Counted from the stretch's first letter, positions 36,463 to 45,986 are shown. The stretch is DNA of 64,000 nucleotides from JADJPG01 sp964491875 (GCA_964491875.1 CAZBIC010000022.1:1-64000), one strand, 5' to 3'. Made by a program: numbers and translations. The notes: generated by a model from the letters alone, not told the origin.

Positions 36463-38427
36463 ATGACAAAGTTCACATCCATCCTCTTCGCGTGCGGAAT
36501 CGCGCATCTCGCCTCCGCCGCAGCCACCAACTCCCTCGAACGCCTTCGCTACAACAACCCCGGCCTCATCGTCGACCTCGGCGTCGGCTTGTGGGCGTGG
36601 CCTGTGCCGTGCGATGCGGATGGCGACGGCGACTTTGACCTCATCGTGTCCTGTCCCGACAAACCATCGAATGGCGTTTATCTTTTCGAGAACGCGACCG
36701 GCGATACCGCGAAGAACAAGTTTCCCGTCTTCAAACCCGCGCGCCGGCTCAGCAGCACCGTCCACTACGTCATGCCCAGCCACGTCGATGGGAAACTGCG
36801 CGTCATGACACCGGGCGCGGAGTACACCGACTTCGAGCACAGCGGTCTGGCGAAGAAAACGGCTCTGCCGATCGCAGGGAACTTCTACAAACCGCAGGGC
36901 ACGCAAACAAAGGGCCCGAAAGTCCGCCACAACCAATGGCGCCTCGCCGACTACAACGGCGACGGCCGACAGGACCTCATCGTCGGCATCGAGGACTGGA
37001 GCTTCTACGGCTGGGACGACGCTTGGGATTCTGGCGGTCGGTGGACGAACGGTCCGTTGCACGGTTTCGTACATGTCTTCACGCAACGCGCCGACGGCTC
37101 GTACACCGACCCGTTCCTTGTCCAGGCGGGCGGCAAGACGCTTGATACATTCGGATGTCCCACGCCGAACTTCGCGGACTTTGATCGCGACGGTGATCTC
37201 GACCTGATCTGCGGCGAATTCCTCGATGGCTTCACCTACTTCCAGAACGTCGGCTCCCGCACCGAACCACGCTATACAGCTGGCAAACGTGTGCAGGACC
37301 GCAACGGCACCGAAGTGCGGATGGATTTGGAGATGATCGTCCCAATCGCGTTCGACTGGGACAAGGACGGCGACCTCGATCTCATCGTCGGCGACGAAGA
37401 CGGTCGCGTGGCGCTGGTGGAGAACTCCGGGAAGTTCGGCGACCACCGCGTGCCGACGTTTTCCGCGCCGCGCTACTTCCAGCAGGAAGCCGACACGCTC
37501 AAGTGCGGCGCGCTCGCCACGCCGGTCGGCGTCGATTGGGACGGCGACGGCGACACGGATATCATCAGCGGCAACACCACAGGCTACATCGAATTCTTCG
37601 AGAACCTCAGTGGACCAGACGTCGCCGCGCCAAAATGGTATTCACCGCGTCGGCTCGAAGTGAACGGCAAACCGTTTCGCATCATGGCCGGGCCGAACGG
37701 CTCCATCCAGGGTCCAGCCGAAGCAAAGTGGGGTTACACGACGTTGAGCGTCGCGGACTGGGATCTCGACGGCGATTTCGATCTGATCGTGAACTCCATT
37801 CTTGGCGACGTCATCTGGCTGGAGAATGTCGGCTCGCGCACCCAGCCCCGCCTCGCGGCTCCCGAGCCCATCAAAGTCGAGTGGGACTCGCTGCAACCAC
37901 GGCTCGACTGGGGTTGGCGCAAGCCACAAGGCAATGCGCTGCTCACCCAATGGCGCACAACGCCCGTCATCTTCGACTTCAACCGCGATGGTCTCCCCGA
38001 CCTCGCCATGCTCGACCACGAAGGCTACCTCGCCTTCTTCGAGCGCACACGAATCGACGGCAAACTCGCGCTCAAGCATCCGCGTCGTGCGTTCGTGAAC
38101 GAGAACGGCGAACCGCTCCGCCTCAACGCCAAGCGCGCCGGCGGCAGTGGACGACGCAAGCTCTGCGCGACCGACTGGGACGGCGACGGCAAATTTGATC
38201 TGCTCCTCAATTCCGCGAACGCGAACCTCCTCCGCCAGGTCGACGCTCGCGACGGCCAATGGTTCTTCAAGGATGAAGGTGCGCTGAACAAACAGAACAT
38301 CGAAGGCCACGATGTGAGCCCGGCGGTGGTCGACTTCGATGGCAACGGCATCGTCGATTTTCTCGGTGGCGCGGAGGATGGACGGTTCTATTGGATGGCC
38401 AATCCGCGCGCGGCACTGGCAAAGTAA
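36463..38427 (+). CDS. Secreted FG-GAP/VCBS-type repeat protein
   Basis: The 654-residue protein has a signal peptide (TSILFACGIAHLASAA). It then carries at least seven Asp-rich calcium-type repeats: DADGDGDFDLIV, DYNGDGRQDLIV, DFDRDGDLDLIC, DWDKDGDLDLIV, DWDGDGDTDIIS, DWDLDGDFDLIV, DFNRDGLPDLAM, DWDGDGKFDLLL and DFDGNGIVDFLG. Such repeats fold as a seven-bladed beta-propeller with calcium in the loops, as in integrin-like FG-GAP domains. WLENVGSRTQPRL and FQNVGSRTEPRY intervals mark successive blades. No enzyme motif is visible. It lies downstream of pyrH at the place usually held by frr. It is probably an extracellular or periplasmic binding protein of unknown ligand. Confidence 0.85.
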   Translation: MTKFTSILFACGIAHLASAAATNSLERLRYNNPGLIVDLGVGLWAWPVPCDADGDGDFDLIVSCPDKPSNGVYLFENATGDTAKNKFPVFKPARRLSSTVHYVMPSHVDGKLRVMTPGAEYTDFEHSGLAKKTALPIAGNFYKPQGTQTKGPKVRHNQWRLADYNGDGRQDLIVGIEDWSFYGWDDAWDSGGRWTNGPLHGFVHVFTQRADGSYTDPFLVQAGGKTLDTFGCPTPNFADFDRDGDLDLICGEFLDGFTYFQNVGSRTEPRYTAGKRVQDRNGTEVRMDLEMIVPIAFDWDKDGDLDLIVGDEDGRVALVENSGKFGDHRVPTFSAPRYFQQEADTLKCGALATPVGVDWDGDGDTDIISGNTTGYIEFFENLSGPDVAAPKWYSPRRLEVNGKPFRIMAGPNGSIQGPAEAKWGYTTLSVADWDLDGDFDLIVNSILGDVIWLENVGSRTQPRLAAPEPIKVEWDSLQPRLDWGWRKPQGNALLTQWRTTPVIFDFNRDGLPDLAMLDHEGYLAFFERTRIDGKLALKHPRRAFVNENGEPLRLNAKRAGGSGRRKLCATDWDGDGKFDLLLNSANANLLRQVDARDGQWFFKDEGALNKQNIEGHDVSPAVVDFDGNGIVDFLGGAEDGRFYWMANPRAALAK

Positions 38428-38438
38428 CTCCGCATTGC

Positions 38439-39476
38439 ATGAGCACTTTTGACCTGACCTCGCTGCCGTCGACTGATCCGCTGGCCATCTACCGCGAGCG
38501 CGACGGGCTCTACGCCGTCGATCTCCTCGGTGCCGCGCTCGTCCACTTCGATTTCTTCACTTGGCTCGCGGAACATCCCTCCGACAGACCCACCATCTGC
38601 CGCGAGTTGCAGCTCATCGAACGCCCCGCCGACGTCATGCTCACCCTCTTCGCCGCGATGAATCTCGTCGAAGAACGCGCCGGCATTTTCCACGTCACCG
38701 CGACCGCGCGCGAACACCTCGTAAAAAGTTCCCCGTGGTTTCTCGGTCCTTACTACGCGTCGTTGAAAGATCGCCCAGTGCTTGCGGACTACATCTCCGT
38801 GCTCAAGACCGGTCGCACCGCGAACTGGGGCGGATTCAAGGACGCGCAGGACTGGCACAAGGCGATGGAGGACGAAACCTTCGCCAACAGCTTCACCGCC
38901 GCGATGGATTGCCGCGGCGTTTACCTCGGTGCCGCGATGGCGAAACACCTCGACACCACCGGGCGCCACCAACTCCTCGACATCGCGGGCGGCTCCGGCA
39001 TTTACGCGTGCGCGATCGTCGCCCGGCATCCGCACCTCCGCGCCACCGTGCTCGAGAAACCGCCCGTGGACACCGTCGCGCGCCGCGCCATCGAGAAGCG
39101 CGGCCTCACCGACCGCGTCTCCGTCGTCGCCGGAGACATGCTCGCCGGCGAACTCCCCGGCGGCTTCGACCTTCACCTCATCTCGAACGTCCTCCACGAT
39201 TGGGATGCGCCCGTCGCGCAGCAAATCCTCGCCAAGTCCGCGCACGCACTGACGCCCGGGGGCATGCTCGTCATCCACGACGCGCACATCAACGAAACCA
39301 AGACCGGGCCCCTGCCCGTCGCGAAATACTCCGCCCTCCTCATGCACTCCACCGAAGGCAAATGCTACTCCCTCGCCGAAATGCGCGGCTACCTCGGCGA
39401 ACTCGGCCTCACCGAATTTCAATTTCGCGAAACCGCCGTGGACCGCAGCATCATCACCGTGCGCAAACCCGCCTGA
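38439..39476 (+). CDS. SAM-dependent O-methyltransferase (family 2, acetylserotonin/hydroxyneurosporene type)
   Basis: This protein of about 345 residues starts at ATG 38439. The N-terminal dimerisation domain includes CRELQLIERPADVMLTLFAAMNLVEE, typical of the winged-helix part of family 2 O-methyltransferases. The SAM-binding motif is LLDIAGGSGIYACAIVARHP, with a second acidic motif VVAGDML. The catalytic-base region reads LISNVLHDWDAP, with the usual His-Asp pair. The C-terminus has TPGGMLVIHDAHINETKTGP. The acceptor substrate cannot be predicted. It lies only 13 bases upstream of thiS, and its stop is close to the FG-GAP gene upstream, but a functional link with thiamine synthesis is unlikely. 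Confidence 0.86.
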   Translation: MSTFDLTSLPSTDPLAIYRERDGLYAVDLLGAALVHFDFFTWLAEHPSDRPTICRELQLIERPADVMLTLFAAMNLVEERAGIFHVTATAREHLVKSSPWFLGPYYASLKDRPVLADYISVLKTGRTANWGGFKDAQDWHKAMEDETFANSFTAAMDCRGVYLGAAMAKHLDTTGRHQLLDIAGGSGIYACAIVARHPHLRATVLEKPPVDTVARRAIEKRGLTDRVSVVAGDMLAGELPGGFDLHLISNVLHDWDAPVAQQILAKSAHALTPGGMLVIHDAHINETKTGPLPVAKYSALLMHSTEGKCYSLAEMRGYLGELGLTEFQFRETAVDRSIITVRKPA

Positions 39477-39489
39477 GCCCCGCGACACC

Positions 39490-39699
39490 ATGAGCCAATC
39501 CACCGTCATCGCCAACGGTCAAGAAGTCACCGCCGCCCTGCCTTGCTCGTTGGAAAACTTCCTCACCACGCAGGGTTTGCTTCCGCGCAGCGTCGTCGTG
39601 GAACTCAACGGCGAAGCCGTCTCCCCCTCCGAATTTCTCCAGCGCCAACTGCACGCAGGCGACCGTTTGGAGATCGTGAAAATCGTCGCCGGCGGTTAA
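39490..39699 (+). CDS. thiS: Sulfur carrier protein ThiS
   Basis: This 69-residue beta-grasp protein ends in VAGG, the Gly-Gly tail that is adenylated by ThiF and turned into a thiocarboxylate for thiazole synthesis. The pattern ELNGEAV, then DRLEIVKIVAGG, is typical, and LENFLTTQGLLPRSVVVELNG fits the central part. It starts 13 bases after the O-methyltransferase gene. Other thiazole genes (thiG, thiF, thiH/thiO) are not in the window; thiD lies 17 kb away. A MoaD-like or other urm-type carrier is the alternative, but the length and C-terminus favour ThiS. Confidence 0.87.
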   Translation: MSQSTVIANGQEVTAALPCSLENFLTTQGLLPRSVVVELNGEAVSPSEFLQRQLHAGDRLEIVKIVAGG

Positions 39700-39720
39700 G
39701 GAACCCGCCGCGCGCACGCC

Positions 39721-40830
39721 CTAGTTTACCAGCCGGTACCAGTTGTCGCGCTGATGCGGCTCGTAGCCGAGGTCGCGAATCAATCGCTGCATATCCACCA
39801 CACCCATGCGGAACGTCGTTCCCGCCTGGCTCACCACGTTCTCCTCGATCATGATGCTCCCGAGATCGTTCGCGCCATACTTCAACGCGATCTGTCCGAT
39901 CTCCTGACCCTGCGTCACCCACGAGCTTTGGATGTTCGGGATGTTATCGAGATAAATCCGCGCCAGCGCCTGCATCCGCAGGTATTCCTGCGCTCCCACC
40001 GTCGGCGCCTTCAGCTTCGTGTTCTCCGCCTGAAACGTCCACGCGATGAACGCCGTGAACGCGCCACCGCTGTTATACGTCAGCGATTTGTCCTGCTGCA
40101 CGCGCACGCGCTCCAGATGCTCGATGCGTTCCTCCACCGTCTCCACGTGCCCGAACATCATCGTGGCCGACGACGACAAACCCTGCCGGTGCGCCACGTC
40201 CATCACGCCCAGCCATTCGTCACTCATCGCCTTGAGCGGCGCGATGCGTTTGCGCACGCGGTCCACGAGAATCTCGCCGCCACCGCCCGGAATGGAACCC
40301 AGCCCCGCCTTCGTGAAGTCGCAGATGATCTGCTCCACCGGTTCGTTGAAGAACTCCTGGAACGCGATGAACTCGCTCGGGCTGAACCCGTGGATGTTCA
40401 CCTGCGGAAACTTCGCGCGCATGTGCGCCAGCAGGTCGAGATACCATTGCTTGGTCAGCTTCGGATGATGCCCGCCCTGCATGAGAATCTGCGTACCGCC
40501 GAGCGCCACCGTCTCCTCGATCTTCTGGTCCATCTCCTCGTGCGAAATCACATACGCGTCGGAATCCTTCTCCGTGCGATAGAACGCGCAGAACTTGCAG
40601 TAAACATTGCAGACGTTCGTGTAGTTCACGTTGCGGTCCACAATGTAGGTGACGATCTCATTACCCCGCCCGTTGTAAGCCTCCGCCTTCTTCAACTGCC
40701 GGCGTCGATCCGCCAGCGCCCCCAGCTCCTCCAATGGCAGCCGGTACAAGCGCAACGCCTCGGCGGAATCGATCCGCTTCCCATCCCACACCTTCTGCAA
40801 CAACTCATCCAACGACGCGTCGTAAATCAC
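39721..40830 (-). CDS. mqnC: Cyclic dehypoxanthinyl futalosine synthase
   Basis: MqnC is a radical-SAM enzyme that cyclises dehypoxanthine futalosine in the futalosine pathway to menaquinone. The cluster-binding Cys74, Cys78 and Cys81 lie in CNVYCKFCAFYR. The block SIPGGGGEILVDRVRKRIAP separates MqnC from MqnE, and ILMQGGHHPKL and GHVETVEERIEHLERVR are also characteristic. The 369-residue length is normal. The presence of this gene shows that the organism makes menaquinone by the futalosine route. The gene runs against thiS with a 21-base gap; no other mqn genes lie here. Confidence 0.96.
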   Translation of the reverse strand: MIYDASLDELLQKVWDGKRIDSAEALRLYRLPLEELGALADRRRQLKKAEAYNGRGNEIVTYIVDRNVNYTNVCNVYCKFCAFYRTEKDSDAYVISHEEMDQKIEETVALGGTQILMQGGHHPKLTKQWYLDLLAHMRAKFPQVNIHGFSPSEFIAFQEFFNEPVEQIICDFTKAGLGSIPGGGGEILVDRVRKRIAPLKAMSDEWLGVMDVAHRQGLSSSATMMFGHVETVEERIEHLERVRVQQDKSLTYNSGGAFTAFIAWTFQAENTKLKAPTVGAQEYLRMQALARIYLDNIPNIQSSWVTQGQEIGQIALKYGANDLGSIMIEENVVSQAGTTFRMGVVDMQRLIRDLGYEPHQRDNWYRLVN

Positions 40831-40912
40831 GAGTGAAGCTTAGGAAGTTGGAGGCGAAAGGCAAGCAACGGACAATTGACCGACATGCTCATTCTGTTAC
40901 TCTGGGAGCACA

Positions 40913-41458
40913 ATGAAGATTCTCCTTTGCGCGATCACTCTGATGGTTGCCACATCGCTTTCCACGGCAGAGCAAGGGGCCACAAAATTTTCCGGCCGTT
41001 GGGCAGCCATTGGCAATTTCGGAAGCAGCAACAATCGGAATTATACCCACTACCGGGCTCTTCTGACTTTTGAGGTCGGCCCCGATGGAGCAATTACCAA
41101 CGGAGCGATCCGCAACTTCGCAGGCCAACCATTGGCTGGTTTTGTCGGCCAGATCGACGCGAAAGGGCGACTCAATTGCTCCACTGTCCCGGTGTCAGGA
41201 GGCAGCCCCGGAAATCTTAAACTGCGGCTCGAACGAACCTCCGGGGTTGGCTCTTTCTTTACAAGGATCAATGAACTCTCGACTTTCCGTTCCACGATCC
41301 AATGCTGGCGGGAAACAAAGGCGACGCCGGAAGCCTACCAGAACGACACAAATCTTTCTTCAGTAACGTCCGGCGTCGTTACGCATCTGGTCACCGGCGT
41401 AGCCGTGGCGGCGATTATGACCAACTCTCCAATCATCGTGCCCGCGCCAGCTCCCTGA
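40913..41458 (+). CDS. Small secreted protein of unknown function
   Basis: This 181-residue protein has a signal peptide (MKILLCAITLMVATSLSTAE), then a single compact domain with alternating strands (FSGRWAAIGNFGSSNNRNY, FEVGPDGAITNGAIRNFAGQ, FVGQIDAKGRLNCST, LKLRLERTSG). The pattern with a Gly between successive strands resembles small beta-barrel or lipocalin-like folds, but no family is certain. Near the C-terminus VVTHLVTGVAVAAIM is hydrophobic and could be a membrane anchor. It is flanked by mqnC (minus) and a WD40 gene (minus). A hairpin with a T-rich tail lies about 220 bases downstream. Confidence 0.55.
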   Translation: MKILLCAITLMVATSLSTAEQGATKFSGRWAAIGNFGSSNNRNYTHYRALLTFEVGPDGAITNGAIRNFAGQPLAGFVGQIDAKGRLNCSTVPVSGGSPGNLKLRLERTSGVGSFFTRINELSTFRSTIQCWRETKATPEAYQNDTNLSSVTSGVVTHLVTGVAVAAIMTNSPIIVPAPAP

Positions 41459-41674
41459 AAATACAAGGCGACAAAGCCGAAATGAGGAGTTCGCGTGAGT
41501 CAGTTAATCCCGGATGATCCAAACGCGAAGGCGCAATAAAGTTTGTTTCAGCCAATTGACATTCTCACCCCGAGGCGGAGTGTGAATCCGGGTCAGTTGT
41601 GGTTCCTGCACCGTTTCCTGGGATTAACCTGAGAGATTTCGGGATCAGGAGTGGATGCCGCAAAGGGATTTGCG

Positions 41675-41706
41675 ACCGCCGGTGAAAGCCGGCGGTTCTT
41701 TGTTTC
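41675..41706 (+). terminator. Probable intrinsic terminator in a convergent gap
   Basis: ACCGCCGG (41675-41682) and CCGGCGGT (41689-41696) pair perfectly across the loop TGAAAG, followed by TCTTTGTTTC. It lies between the small secreted gene and the WD40 gene, which point towards each other. The rest of 41459-41735 holds no gene that I can support. Confidence 0.55.
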
Positions 41707-41735
41707 CTGGAAGAACCTCGCCGCGGCCCACCCGT

Positions 41736-42842
41736 TCAACTCACCGCGTAGATTTTGATCCGACCGGATTCCGGCGCTTTGCCGTCCTTCTTCTTTCCCT
41801 GGTCGGTGGTGCCGGCAAGGAAGAGCTGTGTGCCATCCGCGCGGAACGCGGCGTGGGTGACGCGCATTTTGGCGTCGAGCGAATGCAGGAGTCCACCGCT
41901 GGCGACATCGAAGAGCGCGGTGTTCCACTTGCCGTTAAAGAGGCGGCCCGCCATCGCGAAATACTTCGCCGTGGGATGATACGCGAGCGCTTCCATCAAC
42001 CCTCGTCCGATCTCGTCGTCCTTGGCCTCGGCAATCTTCTTCGCCGGATTCTCCTTCCACGCAAAGCGTTGCCAGAGCTGCTTGCCGTTGCCGGCGGCGG
42101 GGTCCGTCGTGGAGCCCATTCCGCAGACGAGAAGCTGGTCGCCCTCCGGCGTGAAGCGCATCGCGTAGATTCCGCCAGTATAGTAATGGCCCTTGATGAT
42201 TCCCCAGCCGGTGAAACTGGACGTGGTGAAGGAGGCGAGTTGCTTGCCGCTCGCGGTGTCCCAAACGCGGACTTCGCCCATCAAGTTGCCAGCAGCGACC
42301 TGTTTTCCGTCCGCGCTGAACGCCACAGATTGCACCGGCGGAACGTGGGACAGGCTGTGGACGAATTCACCACTCCGCGCATCGAACACTTTGACGGACG
42401 GTTCGGTTTCCGGCGCCGGTTCGTATTTGTAGCCACCGCATTGATACTGCCCGGTCACGGAAGCAAGCAGCTTCCCGCCGGCGGAAACGGCGGTCTGCCA
42501 GGACCAGAACTTGTGCGCGGTAACTTTGCGGATGGTCTTGCGCGCATCGAGATCGTGCCAGTGCAACGCGCCGTCGTAGCCGCCAGAAACAAGCAGCTTC
42601 GTGCCGGGCACGCGATGAACGCTGGAGGCGTAGCTCTCATGCTTGCCGAGCGAAGTGGACTTTCCGGTTCCAGCGTCAACTTCGTAAACGTGACCGTCGA
42701 GGCACGCGCAGTAGAAGTGCTTGGCGTCGTCGGCGACATCGAAGCCGAGGACGGGCGCAGGAACCTTATGTTCGCGCACCGACTGGAGCTTCGGCGAGGA
42801 AGAATCGGCTTTGGCAGAAGGTTTGGCTTCGGCGTCGTTCAT
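41736..42842 (-). CDS. Cytoplasmic WD40-repeat protein
   Basis: The 368-residue protein has no signal peptide; an Ala/Lys/Ser-rich N-terminus precedes a propeller made of about seven WD40-like units. Recognisable blades include YASSVHRVPGTKLLVSGGYDGALHW, VQSVAFSADGKQVAAGNLMGEVRVW and VTHAAFRADGTQLFLAGT. These repeats usually form a binding platform for other proteins. The gene stands alone on the minus strand. No enzyme domain is fused to it, in contrast to the propeller-kinase encoded at 52622-55735. The role is unknown. Confidence 0.82.
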   Translation of the reverse strand: MNDAEAKPSAKADSSSPKLQSVREHKVPAPVLGFDVADDAKHFYCACLDGHVYEVDAGTGKSTSLGKHESYASSVHRVPGTKLLVSGGYDGALHWHDLDARKTIRKVTAHKFWSWQTAVSAGGKLLASVTGQYQCGGYKYEPAPETEPSVKVFDARSGEFVHSLSHVPPVQSVAFSADGKQVAAGNLMGEVRVWDTASGKQLASFTTSSFTGWGIIKGHYYTGGIYAMRFTPEGDQLLVCGMGSTTDPAAGNGKQLWQRFAWKENPAKKIAEAKDDEIGRGLMEALAYHPTAKYFAMAGRLFNGKWNTALFDVASGGLLHSLDAKMRVTHAAFRADGTQLFLAGTTDQGKKKDGKAPESGRIKIYAVS

Positions 42843-42983
42843 GGTGCGAGTGGAGACTACTGCGCGGCGATGTCGGAAGCAAAGACGGACCTGCGCGAAT
42901 CGACATTCAAATCAGACATGGTCGCAACCCCATCTGCGCCGAGCTTTTGACTTCGCACCACGTTCCTGCTCCCCTATGCGGCA

Positions 42984-44609
42984 ATGAATTCGTATCGGGT
43001 TATCTGGCGCTTGTGGCTGACGCTATGCAGCGGGGCGTTGAGCTCATTCGCGGCGGCACCCGATCTCATCGTGTGGCCCGACACGTTGAACCCGGTGATC
43101 GTGAACCGCGATTACGCTGTGACGAGTTGCGACGTCGTGGAGGGCTGCGCCTTGCCCGGTCCGCGGCGGTATCTGATCTTCACCACGGAAACTCGTAACA
43201 TCGGCGATGCCGACATTGTGCTGGGCGATCCGTCGCGCAACCCGAACTTCGTCTTCGCTCCGTGCCACGGACATTATCATTTCAGTGACTTCGCCGATTA
43301 CCGGCTCGTGAACAGCGCCGGTCAGCAGGTTGCCATCGGTTTGAAGTCCGGTTTCTGCCTCGAAGACGTGTCGCGCTTCGACACCTCCACCGGCTCAGCC
43401 ATCCCGAAATACGACTGCCAGAACCAGGGCATCCAGCGAGGCTGGGCGGACGTCTACAGCCGCAACCTACCGTGTCAGTGGGTGGACATCACGGGCGTTC
43501 CAGCTGGCCTCTACATGCTGGAGATTGAGGTCAACCCCGTCGGCCGCCTTCCCGAACGCACACTCACCAACAACGTCACACGGATGAGCCTCGTGATCGA
43601 CGGACCCTGCTCCGGACCGCCGCTGAACGACGACTTCGAGAACTCGTTCGTGATCTCGAATCGCGTGGACACCGTGTTCTCTTCCGCGAGCTGCGCGACG
43701 GAAGAAGCCGACGAGCCGGACCATCCGGGGACGCGTTCAACGAACTCTGTGTGGTTCCGCTGGACCGCTCCGTACAGCGGTAGCACGATCATGAGCACCG
43801 AGGGCAGCTCGCTCGACACCGTCATGGAAGTTTACCGCGGCACGAACCTAGCGTCGCTCGTTTCCGTGCGCGGCAACGACGACGATGGCCAGAAACAAAC
43901 CAGCCGCGTCACGTTCACCGCCGTGAGCAACACGACGTATCACATCGCCGTCGCCGGCTATACGAACTCCCAAGGCGGCGTGGCCCTGAACATCAATCCC
44001 GCGGGCAACGATCTGTTCGCAAACTTCCTACCGCTGACGGGCGCCACCGGATCCGTCTCCGGCCGGAACACCACCGCGCGACGCGAAACCGGTGAGCCCG
44101 GCTTTCCCGGCGTGAACGGGACGAACTCGGTGTGGTTCTGCGGCCAAGTGCCGCTCAGCGGACTGCTGCGCTTCGACACGGAAGGCAGCAACTTCGACAC
44201 GTTGCTTGCGGTTTACACTGGCAGCCGCATCACGAATCTCGTGCTCGTGGCGTCGGACAACGATTCTGGCACGAACAAAACCAGCCGGCTCTATTTTCAG
44301 GCCGAGGCCGGAACCAACTATTGGGTCTCCGTCGATGGCGTGAACGGACAATCCGGATTCTATCGCTTCAACTGGGGTTCGCCCGGACCGGGCCCGAGCT
44401 TCGAAGCGATGAAAATACTCCCGGACGGCTCACGCCAGATCGATCTCGCCGGGGCCATCGGCGACCGGTATCGCGTCGAGACCGCCGGCGACATGCAGAC
44501 GTGGACGAACTGGATGCGACTGACGAACCTGACGGGCCGGATCCAGTTCATCGATCCGGTCACGAACGACTCACGCCGCCGTTTTTACCGCGCCGTGCTC
44601 GTGCCGTAA
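42984..44609 (+). CDS. Secreted lysyl-oxidase-like copper amine oxidase with PPC-type C-terminal domains
   Basis: The 541-residue protein has a signal peptide and a lysyl-oxidase domain in residues 26-205. The copper triad is His95, His97 and His99 in CHGHYHFSDF. The LTQ cofactor residues are in place: Lys121 in LKSGFCLED and Tyr158 in WADVYSRNLPCQWVDIT, 37 residues apart (35 in human LOX). Other matches are GLYMLEIEVNP and TNNVTRM. Two tandem pre-peptidase C-terminal-like units follow (TNSVWFRWTAPYSG, TNSVWFCGQVPLSG). The end is an Ig-like tail closing in RRRFYRAVLVP. In animals LOX oxidises lysine side chains to crosslink collagen and elastin. A bacterial surface-protein crosslinking role is possible but unproven. 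Confidence 0.88.
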   Translation: MNSYRVIWRLWLTLCSGALSSFAAAPDLIVWPDTLNPVIVNRDYAVTSCDVVEGCALPGPRRYLIFTTETRNIGDADIVLGDPSRNPNFVFAPCHGHYHFSDFADYRLVNSAGQQVAIGLKSGFCLEDVSRFDTSTGSAIPKYDCQNQGIQRGWADVYSRNLPCQWVDITGVPAGLYMLEIEVNPVGRLPERTLTNNVTRMSLVIDGPCSGPPLNDDFENSFVISNRVDTVFSSASCATEEADEPDHPGTRSTNSVWFRWTAPYSGSTIMSTEGSSLDTVMEVYRGTNLASLVSVRGNDDDGQKQTSRVTFTAVSNTTYHIAVAGYTNSQGGVALNINPAGNDLFANFLPLTGATGSVSGRNTTARRETGEPGFPGVNGTNSVWFCGQVPLSGLLRFDTEGSNFDTLLAVYTGSRITNLVLVASDNDSGTNKTSRLYFQAEAGTNYWVSVDGVNGQSGFYRFNWGSPGPGPSFEAMKILPDGSRQIDLAGAIGDRYRVETAGDMQTWTNWMRLTNLTGRIQFIDPVTNDSRRRFYRAVLVP

Positions 44610-44675
44610 TGGCGACAGCAGATCGGCAAAAGATTTCCCCTTTCCTGAACTTTATTCCCGCCTACAGTGGCTGCC

Positions 44676-45962
44676 ATGACGTTGACTGAACAGATGACTT
44701 TGCTGGCGAAACAGGCCCGCGCCGCGTCGCGCGAACTCGCCAAGCTTTCGACAGTAGAGAAGAACCTTTGCCTCGTGGCGATGGCCGATGCGTTGACGGC
44801 GAACAAGGCAGTGATTCAGGAGGCGAACGCGCGCGACATGAAGGCCGGCGCGGAATCCGGCCTGAGCTCCGCGATGCTCGACCGCCTGAAGCTCGACGAC
44901 AAACGCGTCGCCGGCATGGCGCAAGGACTGCGCGAAGTCGCGGCTTTGCCCGATGCGACGGGCCGACTTCTCGACGAACGCACTCGGCCGAACGGGCTCA
45001 AGCTGCAGAAGGTTTCTTCACCGATTGGCGTCGTGGTCATCATCTACGAATCACGCCCGAACGTGACGGCGGACGCCGCGAGCCTGTGCTTCAAGTCTGG
45101 CAACGCGACGATTCTGCGCGGCGGCAAAGAGGCGATTCACTCGAACCAGATCATCGCGCAAACGATGGTCGCCGCAGCGCGCAAGGCCCTGCCGAAGTTT
45201 CCCGAGCACGCGATTCAGGTCGTGTCCACGACGGATCGCGAAGCGATCAAGGAACTCCTCTCGCTCACCCATCTCGTGGACCTCTGCATGCCGCGCGGCG
45301 GCGAGGGGTTGATTCGCGCGGTGACGGAGTGCTCGAAGGTTCCCGTCATCAAGCACTACAAGGGCGTATGCCATGTCTTCGTGGACCGCGACGCGGATTT
45401 CAAAATGGCCGAGGACATCGTGATGAACGCGAAGGTCCAGCGTCCCGGCGTTTGCAACGCGATGGAAACCTTGCTGGTGGACAAGCCGGTCGCGGAGAAG
45501 TTCCTGCCGTTGATTGCCGCGAAGCTGACGGAGAAGAATGTAGAACTGCGGGCCGACGAGGCAACGCTCGCGGTCCTCAAGGCAAAGCCCGAAACTCAGA
45601 ACGCGAAACTGAAAGCGGCCACGGAGCAGGACTGGTCCACGGAATACAACGACTACATCCTCAACGTCCGCGTCGTCGATGGCGTGACGCAGGCCATCGA
45701 TCACATCAGCCAATACGGCTCCGCGCACTCCGACAGCATCGTGACGAAGAACGAAGCGACAGCGAAACAGTTCCTCGCCGAGGTCGATTCCGCCGCGGTG
45801 TATTGGAACGCCTCGACGCGCTTCACCGACGGCGGCGAGTTCGGCATGGGCGCGGAGATCGGCATCAGCACGGACAAGGTTGGCGCGCGTGGTCCGATGG
45901 GCCTTGATGAGCTGACGACGTATCGCTGGCTTGGCTACGGCACCGGACAGATTCGTGGCTGA
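44676..45962 (+). CDS. proA: Gamma-glutamyl phosphate reductase
   Basis: ProA reduces gamma-glutamyl phosphate with NADPH to glutamate semialdehyde in proline synthesis. ATG 44676 starts 428 residues (MTLTEQMTLLAKQARAASREL), the usual length. Signature blocks are GVVVIIYESRPNVTADAASLCFKSGNATILRGGKEA, then VPVIKHYKGVCHVFVD, and the catalytic Cys in RPGVCNAMETLLVD. The C-terminal block FTDGGEFGMGAEIGISTDK is also diagnostic. proB is not adjacent, which is unusual but not rare. The next gene begins 24 bases later on the same strand, so proA may be the first gene of a short operon. Confidence 0.97.
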   Translation: MTLTEQMTLLAKQARAASRELAKLSTVEKNLCLVAMADALTANKAVIQEANARDMKAGAESGLSSAMLDRLKLDDKRVAGMAQGLREVAALPDATGRLLDERTRPNGLKLQKVSSPIGVVVIIYESRPNVTADAASLCFKSGNATILRGGKEAIHSNQIIAQTMVAAARKALPKFPEHAIQVVSTTDREAIKELLSLTHLVDLCMPRGGEGLIRAVTECSKVPVIKHYKGVCHVFVDRDADFKMAEDIVMNAKVQRPGVCNAMETLLVDKPVAEKFLPLIAAKLTEKNVELRADEATLAVLKAKPETQNAKLKAATEQDWSTEYNDYILNVRVVDGVTQAIDHISQYGSAHSDSIVTKNEATAKQFLAEVDSAAVYWNASTRFTDGGEFGMGAEIGISTDKVGARGPMGLDELTTYRWLGYGTGQIRG

Positions 45963-45986
45963 GCACGTCCACTCGAAACCCATCGC

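Noticed and set aside
41560..41700. A CTCTCAGG segment on the minus strand resembling part of a glycine riboswitch
   Set aside because: The required first part of the aptamer is missing and no minus-strand gene follows it; the segment is better explained by the terminator and neighbouring hairpins.
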